NCBI GenBank assembly: GCA_047619225.1
Contig: JBLHJX010000002.1
Coordinates: 7,431 to 71,430 of the forward strand
Length of the DNA stretch: 64,000 bases
From: JABIFK01 sp047619225
GTDB lineage: Bacteria > Latescibacterota > UBA2968
Reading direction: 5' to 3'
Positions 33,989-42,250 of the stretch are shown here, in pieces. The translations under genes and the position numbers were made by a program. Every line of letters begins with the position of its first letter. The stretch's first letter is position 1. Below the pieces are notes generated by a model, which had not been told where the DNA came from, searched no databases, and saw only the letters and a program-made list of their open reading frames with translations.

Positions 33989-35401
33989 ATGCCCGACCGC
34001 CCAAACATCGTCCTCATCATCACCGACCACTTCCGCGGTGACTGCCTCAGCCGCCTCAACCACCCCATCGCCGAAACCCCCCACCTCGACAGCCTCTCCC
34101 GCGAAGGCGCCATGTTTACCCGAGGGTATACACCCTGTCCCTCCTGCGTACCCGCCCGCCGCGCCCTCATGACAGGCCAAACCCCCTACGCTGCCGGCAT
34201 GGTTGGTTACCAAGACCACAAACCCTGGCAATACAAACACACCATGGCCGGCGAACTCACCAAAGCCGGGTACCAAACCATCAACATCGGCAAAACCCAC
34301 TTTCACCCTCGTCGTCTCCACTTGGGGTTTGAACAGCTCATCACCCCAGAAGACTACGAACAATGGCTCGCCCAACAACCCGGCTACGAAACCGAAAAAT
34401 ATGCCCACGGCATCGACAGCAACTCCTGGATGGCGCGCCCCAACCACCTGCCTGAACACATGCAAGAAGAATCCTGGTTCGTCAACAAAGCTGGTGACTT
34501 CTTAGACAAACGCGATCCCACACGCCCCTTTTTCTTATCCCTCTCATTCAACGGCCCACACCCACCCTGGTGCCCACCCCAAGTCTACTACGACCAATTC
34601 ATCAACCGCGACCTCCCCGGCCCCGACATTGGCGACTGGGCTGCTCACCACGCCGACGAAGCCGAATATCCCCTCGACGTCAACGCCTGGCGCGGTCGTG
34701 TGCCCAAACACACCATGCACCGTGCCCGAGCCGCCTATTATGCCTACCTCGCTTACCTCGACGCACAAGTCGGGCGTATCAACCGCCTCTTACAACGGGG
34801 CAACAACAGCAACACCTTTATACTCTTCACGTCAGACCACGGCGAAATGCTCGGCGACCACAACCTCTGGCGCAAAACATATGCCTACGAAGCCTCCGCA
34901 CGCGTCCCCTTCATCGTCAAAGCCCCTCCAAGCATAGAAGCCAAAAGAAACCGTGAAATAAACCACATTGTCGGTTGGGAAGACATCATGCCCACCTTCC
35001 TCGACATCGCCGGTGCCCCCATACCCAACACCGTCGAAGGCAAAAGCATCCTCCCCCTCTTACGCGGTGAAGAAACCGATTGGCGTTCCTATTACCATGG
35101 CGAACATGCCCCCTGTTACCACCCCGAAAACGCCAACCAATACCTCACCGATCATCAATGGAAATACATCTGGAATCCCATCACAGGCGAGGAACAACTC
35201 TTCGACCTTGAATCTGATCCAAACGAGTGTCACGACCTCTCACAAGATGCCAGCCACAAACAAACCCTCACACACTGGCATAAATGCCTGGCCAAAAAAC
35301 TCAAAGACCGTATCGAAAACCTCTCAGACGGCAAAACCCTCACCCCTAACAAGGTCCCCGCCTGGGTCGGTGGAGACACCGAAGACGTTCACTTAGGGTA
35401 A
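33989..35401 (+). CDS. Sulfatase (type I, formylglycine-dependent)
   Basis: 470 residues. PNIVLIITDHFRGD near the start gives the first metal-binding Asp. CVPARRALMTGQ holds the C-x-P-x-R signature, with Cys53 to be converted to formylglycine. Further motifs: GYQTINIGKTHFHP, FILFTSDHGEMLGDHNLW (second metal site) and a C-terminal domain ending in WVGGDTEDVHLG. No signal peptide, so it acts in the cytoplasm or is exported by another route. Alkaline-phosphatase superfamily members of this kind remove sulfate from sugars or phenols; the substrate cannot be told. No sulfatase-maturing enzyme gene is nearby. A dispersed repeat precedes it. Confidence 0.92.
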   Translation: MPDRPNIVLIITDHFRGDCLSRLNHPIAETPHLDSLSREGAMFTRGYTPCPSCVPARRALMTGQTPYAAGMVGYQDHKPWQYKHTMAGELTKAGYQTINIGKTHFHPRRLHLGFEQLITPEDYEQWLAQQPGYETEKYAHGIDSNSWMARPNHLPEHMQEESWFVNKAGDFLDKRDPTRPFFLSLSFNGPHPPWCPPQVYYDQFINRDLPGPDIGDWAAHHADEAEYPLDVNAWRGRVPKHTMHRARAAYYAYLAYLDAQVGRINRLLQRGNNSNTFILFTSDHGEMLGDHNLWRKTYAYEASARVPFIVKAPPSIEAKRNREINHIVGWEDIMPTFLDIAGAPIPNTVEGKSILPLLRGEETDWRSYYHGEHAPCYHPENANQYLTDHQWKYIWNPITGEEQLFDLESDPNECHDLSQDASHKQTLTHWHKCLAKKLKDRIENLSDGKTLTPNKVPAWVGGDTEDVHLG

Positions 35402-35463
35402 ATCATCTCACCCCTTTTAAGATTGGTTCTTCTTTCTTCTTTCCGCCTCTAAAGGAGCTTTAA

Positions 35464-35841
35464 ATGTCTGACCGTTATGAAAAAGGCTTAGGATTAATGC
35501 GTGAAATGGTTGGCAACGACCAAGCAGACGCTATTTGTGAACGATTTCGGGAACTTCACCCCGACTTCGAGCGTTTTGTCATGGAATTTGTCATGGCTGA
35601 CCTTTATGCCAGAGATGGATTGGACTTAAAAACACGACTTTTATGCACCGTATCTGCGCTCACCGTATTGGGCCGTCAAGATCAGCTTGGTGTTCACATC
35701 CAACGCGCAATGGGTGCAGGTGCCACACAGCAAGAGCTTGAAGAAGTCATTTTACAAATGTGTGCTTTTGGTGGTTTTCCTGCCACTTGGGATGCCCTCA
35801 ACACCGCAAAATCTATCTTCCAACCCCCAAAGACAGAATGA
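35464..35841 (+). CDS. Carboxymuconolactone decarboxylase (CMD) family protein
   Basis: 125 residues. It has LHPDFERFVMEFVMADLYAR, GLDLKTRLLCTVSALTVLGR and IQRAMGAGATQQELEEVILQ, the standard CMD helices. The CxxC of peroxidase-type AhpD members is absent (single Cys in LLCTV), which argues for a decarboxylase-like or gamma-carboxymuconolactone role, substrate unknown. Start follows AAGGAG. A heptad pyrimidine tract precedes it. It lies 62 bases after the sulfatase gene and may be co-transcribed. Confidence 0.85.
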   Translation: MSDRYEKGLGLMREMVGNDQADAICERFRELHPDFERFVMEFVMADLYARDGLDLKTRLLCTVSALTVLGRQDQLGVHIQRAMGAGATQQELEEVILQMCAFGGFPATWDALNTAKSIFQPPKTE

Positions 35842-35943
35842 CTTCTTCCTTGACTTCACCCTATGGATCAGCGACATTATGAGCACAGTAAATTCATATT
35901 CTGTTATGCTTTGCATCCCAAACCTTATTCTAAGATCAGACCC

Positions 35944-36291
35944 ATGACATTTGGCGAAGAAATCACCCAACTATTGCTCATTATTGGTGTCCTCCTCTTG
36001 ATCCTTATAGGCGTTTCTTTTTGGACCAAACGAGGGGGTAGCATTAATATGCCCTCAATGGGCTCCAAATCATCTGATGCAACGGGTATGGTCGACACCG
36101 GCATAGATGATGGATCTGCCGAATTTATGTCAGAATCAGGGCAAGGCAAAAGCGGTGGGGGCACCAAGACAAGTGCAGATCTACTCAATGAGCGGTTTGA
36201 ACTGACAGGCAAAGATGCTGAAAATGCGGCTCGTGTGCTTAGAGGTATGCTCAAAAAAGATGAACACTTCAAAAACCGAAGCGAAAAATAA
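35944..36291 (+). CDS. Small membrane-anchored protein of unknown function
   Basis: 115 residues from the ATG giving MTFGEEITQLLLIIGVLLLI. One N-terminal membrane helix (about 8-27), a Gly/Ser-rich linker (SMGSKSSDATGMVDT, QGKSGGGTKT) and a C-terminal helix (DLLNERFELTGKDAENAARV). No family recognised. The start choice is uncertain because the longer frame begins 27 codons upstream without a ribosome site. It is followed 19 bases later by another small membrane protein gene, suggesting a two-gene unit. Confidence 0.65.
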   Translation: MTFGEEITQLLLIIGVLLLILIGVSFWTKRGGSINMPSMGSKSSDATGMVDTGIDDGSAEFMSESGQGKSGGGTKTSADLLNERFELTGKDAENAARVLRGMLKKDEHFKNRSEK

Positions 36292-36310
36292 TAAATGAAT
36301 GGAGAATCAT

Positions 36311-36547
36311 ATGTGGCAACGTGAAGTGCAAGTACGCCGTGACTTTTTCTGGGCTGGCATCCTCATCGGCATCCTCATCGGTGGTGTTTTGGGCGTTTTC
36401 TTAGGCACAGAATCGGGTCGCCGAACACGCAATCGACTCGAAGAGACCGCCTTACGTGTCAGAAGCAAAATGAATGGTGCTGTTGAAAAAAAAGAGCCTT
36501 CATCCGAAGAAACACCCGAAACAGAAGATCAACCTTCAGAATCTTAA
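36311..36547 (+). CDS. YtxH-like small membrane protein
   Basis: 78 residues from the ATG preceded by GGAG (earlier ATG codons lie four and five codons upstream). A charged start (MWQREVQVRRDFFW) leads into a Gly-rich helix, AGILIGILIGGVLGVFLGTE, then SGRRTRNRLEETALRVRSKM, the pattern of YtxH/gas-vesicle-type envelope proteins, and an acidic tail. YtxH proteins are linked to general stress in firmicutes; the role here is unknown. Confidence 0.65.
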   Translation: MWQREVQVRRDFFWAGILIGILIGGVLGVFLGTESGRRTRNRLEETALRVRSKMNGAVEKKEPSSEETPETEDQPSES

Positions 36548-36565
36548 AGATTTTAAAAAAATAGA

Positions 36566-36607
36566 AAGAACCGCCTCGATGGATCACACCGGAGTGGCTC
36601 TTTTTTT
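36566..36607 (+). terminator. Imperfect terminator after the YtxH-like gene
   Basis: AGAACCGCCTCG, loop, CGGAGTGGCTCT with two mismatches and wobble pairs, then eight T. Confidence 0.6.
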
Positions 36608-36649
36608 CTTTATACCACAAGCCAAACCTCTATCATACTTATATAATTT

Positions 36650-37135
36650 ATGCATCTATTATCAGGGGATCAAACAAACCCCATTTACATCATTGTAGAA
36701 AATGTGCGGTCTCTGTTTAACGTAGGCGCCATCTTTCGGTCTGCCGATGGCATAAATGCATCAGGAATTTATCTTACAGGCTTTACAGGACAACCCCCAC
36801 GCAAAGAAATCAACCGCGTGGCTTTGGGTGCCGATGAAACCGTTCCTTATTTATATGAACGGGATACCCTCTCTGTTATTCAATATCTTAAAACGCAAAA
36901 TGTGCAAGTAATTGCCCTTGAAAAAACAACTTCAAGTGTCGATTACCACACGTTTGCCTATCAAAAACCCGTTGCTGTTATTGTTGGAAACGAAGTAGAA
37001 GGTATTCGCCCACAAACGCTTGAAGCCTGTGACAGTATCGTTCATATCCCCATGTGCGGACAAAAAATATCTCTGAACGTTTCTGTTGCAAGTGGCATCA
37101 TCTTATATGAACTTCTGCGATCCGTTGTACGCTAA
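36650..37135 (+). CDS. TrmH/SpoU-family RNA 2'-O-methyltransferase
   Basis: 161 residues, a compact SPOUT methyltransferase. Motif 1 is in IIVENVRSLFNVGAIFRSAD; motif 2 in PVAVIVGNEVEGI; motif 3, part of the trefoil knot, in IPMCGQKISLNVSVASGIIL. The length fits the minimal TrmL-like form, which methylates the wobble base of tRNA(Leu), but substrates vary across the family. An AGGGG lies close to the ATG. Confidence 0.9.
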   Translation: MHLLSGDQTNPIYIIVENVRSLFNVGAIFRSADGINASGIYLTGFTGQPPRKEINRVALGADETVPYLYERDTLSVIQYLKTQNVQVIALEKTTSSVDYHTFAYQKPVAVIVGNEVEGIRPQTLEACDSIVHIPMCGQKISLNVSVASGIILYELLRSVVR

Positions 37136-37220
37136 GGCAAAAAATATCAGGAACAAAACACCCTACATGACCATTTAAAGAAAGATATACTTCTCCCAAA
37201 GCCTATACCCAATTGATAAT

Positions 37221-37871
37221 ATGGCCGATCCTACAGTTGAACAACGCCTTCTACGCCTTGAACAAGAGAATCAGGCTTTACGACAAGAAGTTGAACGGCT
37301 TCGTGTAGAAAACAGACGATGGGCACGCTTAGCTGGCACCGACGCCCTCACAGGCTTACCCAACAAGATATCATTCTTACGTGCTTTAGCACCCCAAGCC
37401 GTAAAAGCAGTGGCGCAAACCCAAAAGACCATCGGTTTTATTTTGCTCTCCGCCGATAATTTGGGCCCCATAAATGAAACCCAGGGACGCATCGCGGGTG
37501 ATCAAGTCTTAAAAGGTTTAGGGGAATTTCTCAAAGCCTTATTATCCGAAGATTTGACATTGGGACATCTCGATGGTTCACACTTTGCCATCGCCATGCC
37601 AGAAGCAAACCTCGAAGATGTAAGAGCCCGCGCCAACATGCTTCGTGCACGCATCCGAAGCCATGCATTTCCATGTGGTGAATCTCTTGCAAAAATCACC
37701 GCCAGCGCAGGCATTATCTCTTTGATACCCGCGCAAAACGCAGATGAAAAAAAATGGCTTGAAACCGTCTTTGACCACCTAAATGAAGCGCTCTACAAAG
37801 CAAAGTCGTCTGGTGGCAATCAAGTTCAAGCCGCAACAAACATTGAAAATCAGGAAGAAGAAAAACCTTAA
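37221..37871 (+). CDS. Degenerate GGDEF-domain protein with N-terminal coiled coil
   Basis: 216 residues: a coiled coil at 5-36 (EQRLLRLEQENQALRQEVER), then a GGDEF fold opening with DALTGLPNKISFLRAL. The active-site loop reads LDGSHF at 117-122 in place of GGDEF, so the GTP- and metal-binding residues are lost and cyclase activity is unlikely. The last part (HLNEALYKAKSSGGNQV) matches the usual C-terminus. It probably acts as a c-di-GMP-independent scaffold or nucleotide sensor. No partner EAL or PilZ gene is present. Confidence 0.85.
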   Translation: MADPTVEQRLLRLEQENQALRQEVERLRVENRRWARLAGTDALTGLPNKISFLRALAPQAVKAVAQTQKTIGFILLSADNLGPINETQGRIAGDQVLKGLGEFLKALLSEDLTLGHLDGSHFAIAMPEANLEDVRARANMLRARIRSHAFPCGESLAKITASAGIISLIPAQNADEKKWLETVFDHLNEALYKAKSSGGNQVQAATNIENQEEEKP

Positions 37872-37877
37872 ACATCT

Positions 37878-37904
37878 CACCACCCTTAGGGGTGGGCTTT
37901 TTTA
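37878..37904 (+). terminator. Terminator after the GGDEF-like gene
   Basis: CCACCC, loop TTAGG, GGTGGG and a run of six T; 17 bases after the stop. Confidence 0.8.
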
Positions 37905-37939
37905 TCTTCTCACCGCTTTATCGAAAGGAAACGTCCTCT

Positions 37940-39154
37940 ATGAGAAAATGCTATTGTGTGGCACTCCTTTTTCTCATGCTTGTCCTGGCCGGGCGGGACG
38001 TTCGTGCAGAAACCTCTGTTCATTGGATGGCCAATGGACCAGTCGCAGCAGATCTTAATGGCGATGGCATTGTTGGGTTTACAGACTTTCTCATCTTTTT
38101 GCGCAGCTTCGGCACCCAATCGGGCGATGAAAGCCACAACCCGCAAACCGACTTTGATGGCAACGGTGCCACCAACTTTTCCGACTTTACATCATTTAGC
38201 ACCCACTATGGCAATACACAAGCCCAAACACAAACCTCATCAAACGAAAAATATAACATCTATATTGCCGATTCCGATGACAGTTCTGTTATGGTCTTAG
38301 ATTCAGAATCCCACTTGATAATCGACTACTTGCCCTTTCGTGGTCCTGGTGGTGTCGTCGTCTCTCCAAACCAGCAAGAAATCTACGTCTCTGAAGTTTT
38401 TGGTTTTTTTAGGATAAACCCGTTACACCTCGTTGATTTTAGCGTACCCGTTGAATCACGTGGCAAAACGGTTTTAAGTCCCGATGGAACCCGTGCCTAC
38501 GTGACCGATGAAGTGGCCGATATGATTCGTGTGATAGACGTAGTCAATGGTGTGACGCTCGATTCGGTTTTGGTGGGCAACCGCCCCATCGACATCAACA
38601 TCACACCCGATGGTCGCAAACTTTATGTCGCCAATCAAACAGATCAAAATGTCGCCGTCATAGATGTCGGGTCTTTAATCGTCTTTACACACATTCCCAT
38701 CGGTGCCATTCCCGGCGAAATTGAAATTACACCCGATGGCCTACGGGCTTATGTCACCAATCTTGACCGGGGTGTCATCAATGTCATCGACACCCGCACA
38801 GACCTCATTGTAGGTGCCATTCAATTAGATCAAAATTTCAGTTTTGGTGCAGAATTTTCACCCGATGGACAAACCCTCTACGTCAGTGCAGATGGTGTAC
38901 TCCTATCCATTGACCCCCAACGCAACCTCATCTTACGCACCTTGCGCATGGCCGATGACTCCACGGTTTTGGGCATTACACCCGATGGTACGCGGGCTTA
39001 TATCACATCCTTTTCACAGCTTGCAGGAGGGCCTGCCGTTACTGTTGTAGACTTAAACTCCTGGAAAATTTTGGGTCTCATCAGAGGCGTGCTTTTCCCC
39101 CGTCAAATCGCATTTCTCAAAATAGATGCAAACAATAACACGGTTACACCCTAA
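37940..39154 (+). CDS. Secreted dockerin-like / YVTN beta-propeller protein
   Basis: 404 residues from the ATG after AAAGGA. A signal peptide (MRKCYCVALLFLMLVLAGRD) is cleaved near VRAE. Residues 35-95 hold two calcium-loop motifs of dockerin type, ADLNGDGIVGFTDFLIFLRS and TDFDGNGATNFSDFTSF. From about 110 on are six or seven YVTN-type blades (LSPDGTRAYVTDEVADMIRV, ITPDGRKLYVANQTDQNVAV, ITPDGLRAYVTN), which build a seven-bladed propeller. The dockerin-like part suggests sorting or attachment, although no cohesin is seen here. Likely surface or periplasmic binding protein, ligand unknown. Confidence 0.88.
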   Translation: MRKCYCVALLFLMLVLAGRDVRAETSVHWMANGPVAADLNGDGIVGFTDFLIFLRSFGTQSGDESHNPQTDFDGNGATNFSDFTSFSTHYGNTQAQTQTSSNEKYNIYIADSDDSSVMVLDSESHLIIDYLPFRGPGGVVVSPNQQEIYVSEVFGFFRINPLHLVDFSVPVESRGKTVLSPDGTRAYVTDEVADMIRVIDVVNGVTLDSVLVGNRPIDINITPDGRKLYVANQTDQNVAVIDVGSLIVFTHIPIGAIPGEIEITPDGLRAYVTNLDRGVINVIDTRTDLIVGAIQLDQNFSFGAEFSPDGQTLYVSADGVLLSIDPQRNLILRTLRMADDSTVLGITPDGTRAYITSFSQLAGGPAVTVVDLNSWKILGLIRGVLFPRQIAFLKIDANNNTVTP

Positions 39155-39173
39155 AAAGCGTACATAAAAAAGC

Positions 39174-39242
39174 CACACGTCAAAACCAAAAGGTATTCAC
39201 CAAGATCATCCCGGGGTGACGGAAAGCGATCTTCGACGTGTG
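39174..39242 (+). terminator. Long nested hairpin after the propeller gene
   Basis: CACACGTC (39174-39181) pairs with GACGTGTG (39235-39242), and inside it AAGATC (39202) with GATCTT (39228). A pyrimidine tract ACTTTCT follows. Large loops make terminator strength doubtful. Confidence 0.45.
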
Positions 39243-39392
39243 ACTTTCTAATTTTCGAACGCGTGTATGATTCGTTGATAACTCGCTACGCTCTTTAAGG
39301 GTGGGTTCACTTCGTTCACTATGGGCAATGTTACTCGCTGCGCTCATTGTAGGCTTCGCCTGTACGCCCGTGCGTTGGTTCGCGACCTAACC
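39243..39392. other. Gene-free spacer with a series of mini-palindromes
   Basis: Contains CTCGCTACGCTC, GTTCACTTCGTTCAC, CTCGCTGCGCTCA and GGCTTCGCC in a row, each able to form a short stem with a CG-rich loop. No coding signal was found. Confidence 0.45.
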
Positions 39393-39758
39393 TCAACCCA
39401 TTCGACAACCCAAAGCAACAATATCCCACCTATAGTACGTACTAAAACCAGACGTATCCAAATATTGCTGCACGTGTTGCCAAGCTTCTAGGTCACCAAA
39501 TGCGAGCAAAGCAAAAAACTCCCAACCCGCTTCAGGCGCATAATCATAGACCCGGTAAATACCGCTTCCCAAGCGACGTTCCCAACGCTTCAATATAACC
39601 GGATCTTCCAAATTAAATGAACGACGCGCCTCCGAGCCAACCTCTTGCCAAAGCGCTTCTCGTTTAAAAACAAGCATAACACCCAATGATCGTCGCGCAC
39701 TTTGCCCAACAGTTGGAAGCAATGCTTCTAAAGTACTTGTATCAGTTGATTTCAGCAT
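39393..39758 (-). CDS. Hypothetical protein
   Basis: 121 residues from the ATG giving MLKSTDTSTLEALLPTVGQS, chosen because GGAG lies six bases before it; the frame stays open far upstream without coding character. Soluble. Contains ARRSFNLEDPVILKRWERRL, GIYRVYDYAPEAGWEFFALL and HVQQYLDTSGFSTYYRWDIV. The aromatic-rich middle resembles Dabb-like or chlorite-dismutase-type alpha+beta folds in size and pattern, but this is only an impression. Converges with nothing; it stands alone beside the mini-palindrome spacer. Confidence 0.6.
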   Translation of the reverse strand: MLKSTDTSTLEALLPTVGQSARRSLGVMLVFKREALWQEVGSEARRSFNLEDPVILKRWERRLGSGIYRVYDYAPEAGWEFFALLAFGDLEAWQHVQQYLDTSGFSTYYRWDIVALGCRMG

Positions 39759-39936
39759 ATCGGTCTCCATGAGAAAAATAACATGAAAACAAATAGCATA
39801 AATTGTACCATTGGCACGAAATCCATTTATCCCTATATTAAACATTAGGATAGATATATAAATCCAATGAACACAATTCAACCAACTGACAGTTATCAAC
39901 CAACCTGAACAACATTTGCGCCAAGAGGAAAAAGGA

Positions 39937-40287
39937 ATGGGTAAAAAACCAAACCGAAAGGGATGGGCAGATCGCCTACTGGACCCATTAAAACAGCGCC
40001 TTACACTGACGGAGTCGGGCAAAAAACAAGCCCCTCTGCGCAAAGGCAAAGCCACCAAAAAAGCGGTTAAAAAAACACCCGAACCACTTTCGAGCAAAGA
40101 ACGCCAAGTAAAAGAACTCAAAACCATGTTTAACATTGGCGTTAAAGACCCCGAACGCTTGGCACGCATCATCTCTCACATGTTACAAGAAGCCAACACG
40201 CAAGAAGAGGAATCTCAGCTCAAATTTGAACGTCTTATTTGGGAAAAAGCCGAAAAAAAAGGCAGCATCCCCCCAGACGAACTCTGA
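39937..40287 (+). CDS. Small basic protein of unknown function
   Basis: 116 residues from the ATG giving MGKKPNRKGWADRLLDPLKQ; AGAGGAAAAAGGA lies just before. The N-terminal half is strongly basic (KKQAPLRKGKATKKAVKK), and the rest is an alpha-helical pair (KELKTMFNIGVKDPERLARI, ISHMLQEANTQEEESQLKFE). The basic tail suggests nucleic-acid binding. No family recognised. Confidence 0.65.
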   Translation: MGKKPNRKGWADRLLDPLKQRLTLTESGKKQAPLRKGKATKKAVKKTPEPLSSKERQVKELKTMFNIGVKDPERLARIISHMLQEANTQEEESQLKFERLIWEKAEKKGSIPPDEL

Positions 40288-40311
40288 TCTATTCAGTCGC
40301 CAACCAAATAC

Positions 40312-40349
40312 AAAAGGGGTGGTTCTCAATGTGAGAACCACCCCTTTTT
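40312..40349. terminator. Very strong bidirectional terminator
   Basis: AAAAGGGGTGGTTCTCA, 3-base loop, TGAGAACCACCCCTTTT: 17 perfect pairs with T-runs on both strands. It separates the basic-protein gene from the convergent sulfatase gene. Confidence 0.95.
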
Positions 40350-40443
40350 ACATACCCGATCTTAAGCTGCCCACCCGCTTACCTATTCAGATCAAATATC
40401 GTCATATATACTGATTTTTCTTTTTACCTTCTTCCATACCATC

Positions 40444-41925
40444 TCATTCCAAATAATCCATTTCAGGCCGCAAATCCCACCGTACCCGATCTTCCGGCAC
40501 CGTCTGCCGCGCCCAAGCAGAAAGCACCTGATTGTCTTCGCGTTTGGCTGCCATCTTCCTCACAATCTCCTCGGGTTGCCATTCTGCCAACACCTCTTCC
40601 GTCAATGCTCGAACAACATCTGTACAAACCGGGTCATTCACCCGATCGTGCATCTCATCAGGATCTTCTTTCAAATTGAACAACTGACTCGGTTGATCAT
40701 GGTAATAATTCAACTTCCATTCATCACGCCGCACCATCCGTTGATAAACGCCCTCACTTGGAAACGGCCCACCTGCCCCAGCGGCATCCTGACAGAACTC
40801 CGAGAACGCCACATTCTCCCAATCTGAAGTCTCACCACACAACAAAGGCAAAAGCGAACGCCCCCGTGAATGGGGCAATGGATCGCCCCCCAAAGCATCA
40901 ATCATCGTCGTATTCAAATCCAATGACGAAATCACCTCATCAAATCGTTTCCCCTCAGGCAACACACCCGGCCAAGAAACAATGGCTGGCACCTTTACCG
41001 AATGTTCATAAAACGTCTGTTTCCACCAAAGCCCATGTTCTCCCACCTGTTCTCCATGATCCGACATATACACAATCAGTGTATTCTCTGCCAAATCATT
41101 GTCACGCAACGCAGCCAAAATTTGCCCAATCATATGGTCCATCCGATCCACCAACGCCCAATACGCTGTCCGTGCCCGCAAAACTTCTACCTCCGTCACA
41201 CTTTGAATACCACACTTCTCCCGCCACATTCTAATATGAGGATGCAAACCATCCGAAAATACCTCTGTAATTTTCGGCGCCAGCACCTTGCCAGCATATC
41301 GATCAAAATCCTCACGCCGCGCCACAAACGGCTGATGCGGCAACATAAACCCAACCGACAAACAAAACGGTTCCCCATCCTGCCCCGCCCGCTTATTCAC
41401 CCCCACCCGATTCAAAAAATCCACCGTCGCAACCGTCACATCCTCATCATGCACCTGATACGCACTCTGCCCAATACCCGACTTACGCAAACTCACACGC
41501 CCAGGCCCTGCCGTGCCCGTCAACATCCCATGATTGGCACCCCTGCCCCCCAAATAATTCGGCCCATGATCCCCCACCAAACGCTCCGTATACCCATGCA
41601 ACTGATCGGGCCCCACCGAATGCATCCGCCCAATCAACACCGGACGATATCCCCCAGCCCCCATCGCATGCGCAAACGTCGGAATACTCGAATCCAACCC
41701 ATGCCCATTTGTCCAAACCCCATTCTCAAAAGGAAATCGTCCACTCAACATCGACATCCGCGACGGCACACAAATCGGCGAAGGACAATACACATTATCC
41801 AACACCACACCCTTTTTCGCCAACCCATCCAAATGCGGCGTCTGCACCACCTTATCCCCATAACATCCCGTAACATATGGATTGTGTTGATCAGAATGTA
41901 TATACAAAAGATTTGGTTTTTCCAT
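40444..41925 (-). CDS. Sulfatase (choline-sulfatase/arylsulfatase type)
   Basis: 493 residues. NLLYIHSDQHNPYVTGCYGD at the start and CVPSRMSMLSGRFP carrying Cys52 of the C-x-P-S-R formylglycine site. Also AGGYRPVLIGRMHSVGPDQL, LIVYMSDHGEQVGEHGLWWK (metal site) and RDEWKLNYYHDQPSQLFNL near the C-terminus. No signal peptide. GGGAGAG precedes the ATG. A distant relative of the sulfatase at 33.9 kb, in opposite orientation; a copy of the same dispersed repeat lies directly upstream. The enolase-superfamily gene behind it on the same strand suggests joint breakdown of a sulfated sugar acid (inference). Confidence 0.92.
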   Translation of the reverse strand: MEKPNLLYIHSDQHNPYVTGCYGDKVVQTPHLDGLAKKGVVLDNVYCPSPICVPSRMSMLSGRFPFENGVWTNGHGLDSSIPTFAHAMGAGGYRPVLIGRMHSVGPDQLHGYTERLVGDHGPNYLGGRGANHGMLTGTAGPGRVSLRKSGIGQSAYQVHDEDVTVATVDFLNRVGVNKRAGQDGEPFCLSVGFMLPHQPFVARREDFDRYAGKVLAPKITEVFSDGLHPHIRMWREKCGIQSVTEVEVLRARTAYWALVDRMDHMIGQILAALRDNDLAENTLIVYMSDHGEQVGEHGLWWKQTFYEHSVKVPAIVSWPGVLPEGKRFDEVISSLDLNTTMIDALGGDPLPHSRGRSLLPLLCGETSDWENVAFSEFCQDAAGAGGPFPSEGVYQRMVRRDEWKLNYYHDQPSQLFNLKEDPDEMHDRVNDPVCTDVVRALTEEVLAEWQPEEIVRKMAAKREDNQVLSAWARQTVPEDRVRWDLRPEMDYLE

Positions 41926-41950
41926 CTATCATCTCTCCCAGATTTTGATT

Positions 41951-42245
41951 ACCAAAAAACTCTGATTTCACCCATGGTGGTGTGGGCCGTTGCATAGTTG
42001 GTTTAATTACTCCAAAAACTTCAACTTCACCCACGGCGGTGTGGGCCGTTGTGTGGTTGGTGTGGAAAGGAAGGGTGTGTGCGGAAGGGGCATATGGAAT
42101 ATGCCGGAAGGGTGGGAACCACGCGGGCTGGTGAGGGTGGCCTCCGCTCATAAAAACACTGAAGTACATTAAAGCCCCACGCAGTGGCACCCTTCTTTTG
42201 CCTACTTTTCTTGGGGTGTACCAAGAAAAGTAGGACGCCGTAGGC
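41951..42245. repeat. Dispersed repeat, copy C (about 295 bp, ends in hairpin)
   Basis: Same order of blocks as copy B, with the first 50-bp block duplicated (41951-42001 and 42011-42061, both with GGTGTGGGCCGTTG). The hairpin end is CCTACTTTTCTTGG/CCAAGAAAAGTAGG with loop GGTGTA, then ACGCCGTAGGC. It fills the spacer between the sulfatase start and the enolase-superfamily stop, ending five bases before that stop. Confidence 0.85.
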
Positions 42246-42250
42246 AGACG

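Noticed and set aside
37940..39154. Part of a cellulosome because of dockerin-like repeats
   Set aside because: No cohesin or glycoside hydrolase nearby; dockerin-like calcium loops are common in unrelated secreted proteins.
39759..40172. Upstream extension of the 121-residue minus-strand gene
   Set aside because: The extension overlaps the plus-strand basic-protein gene, lacks coding character, and the GGAG site supports the shorter start.
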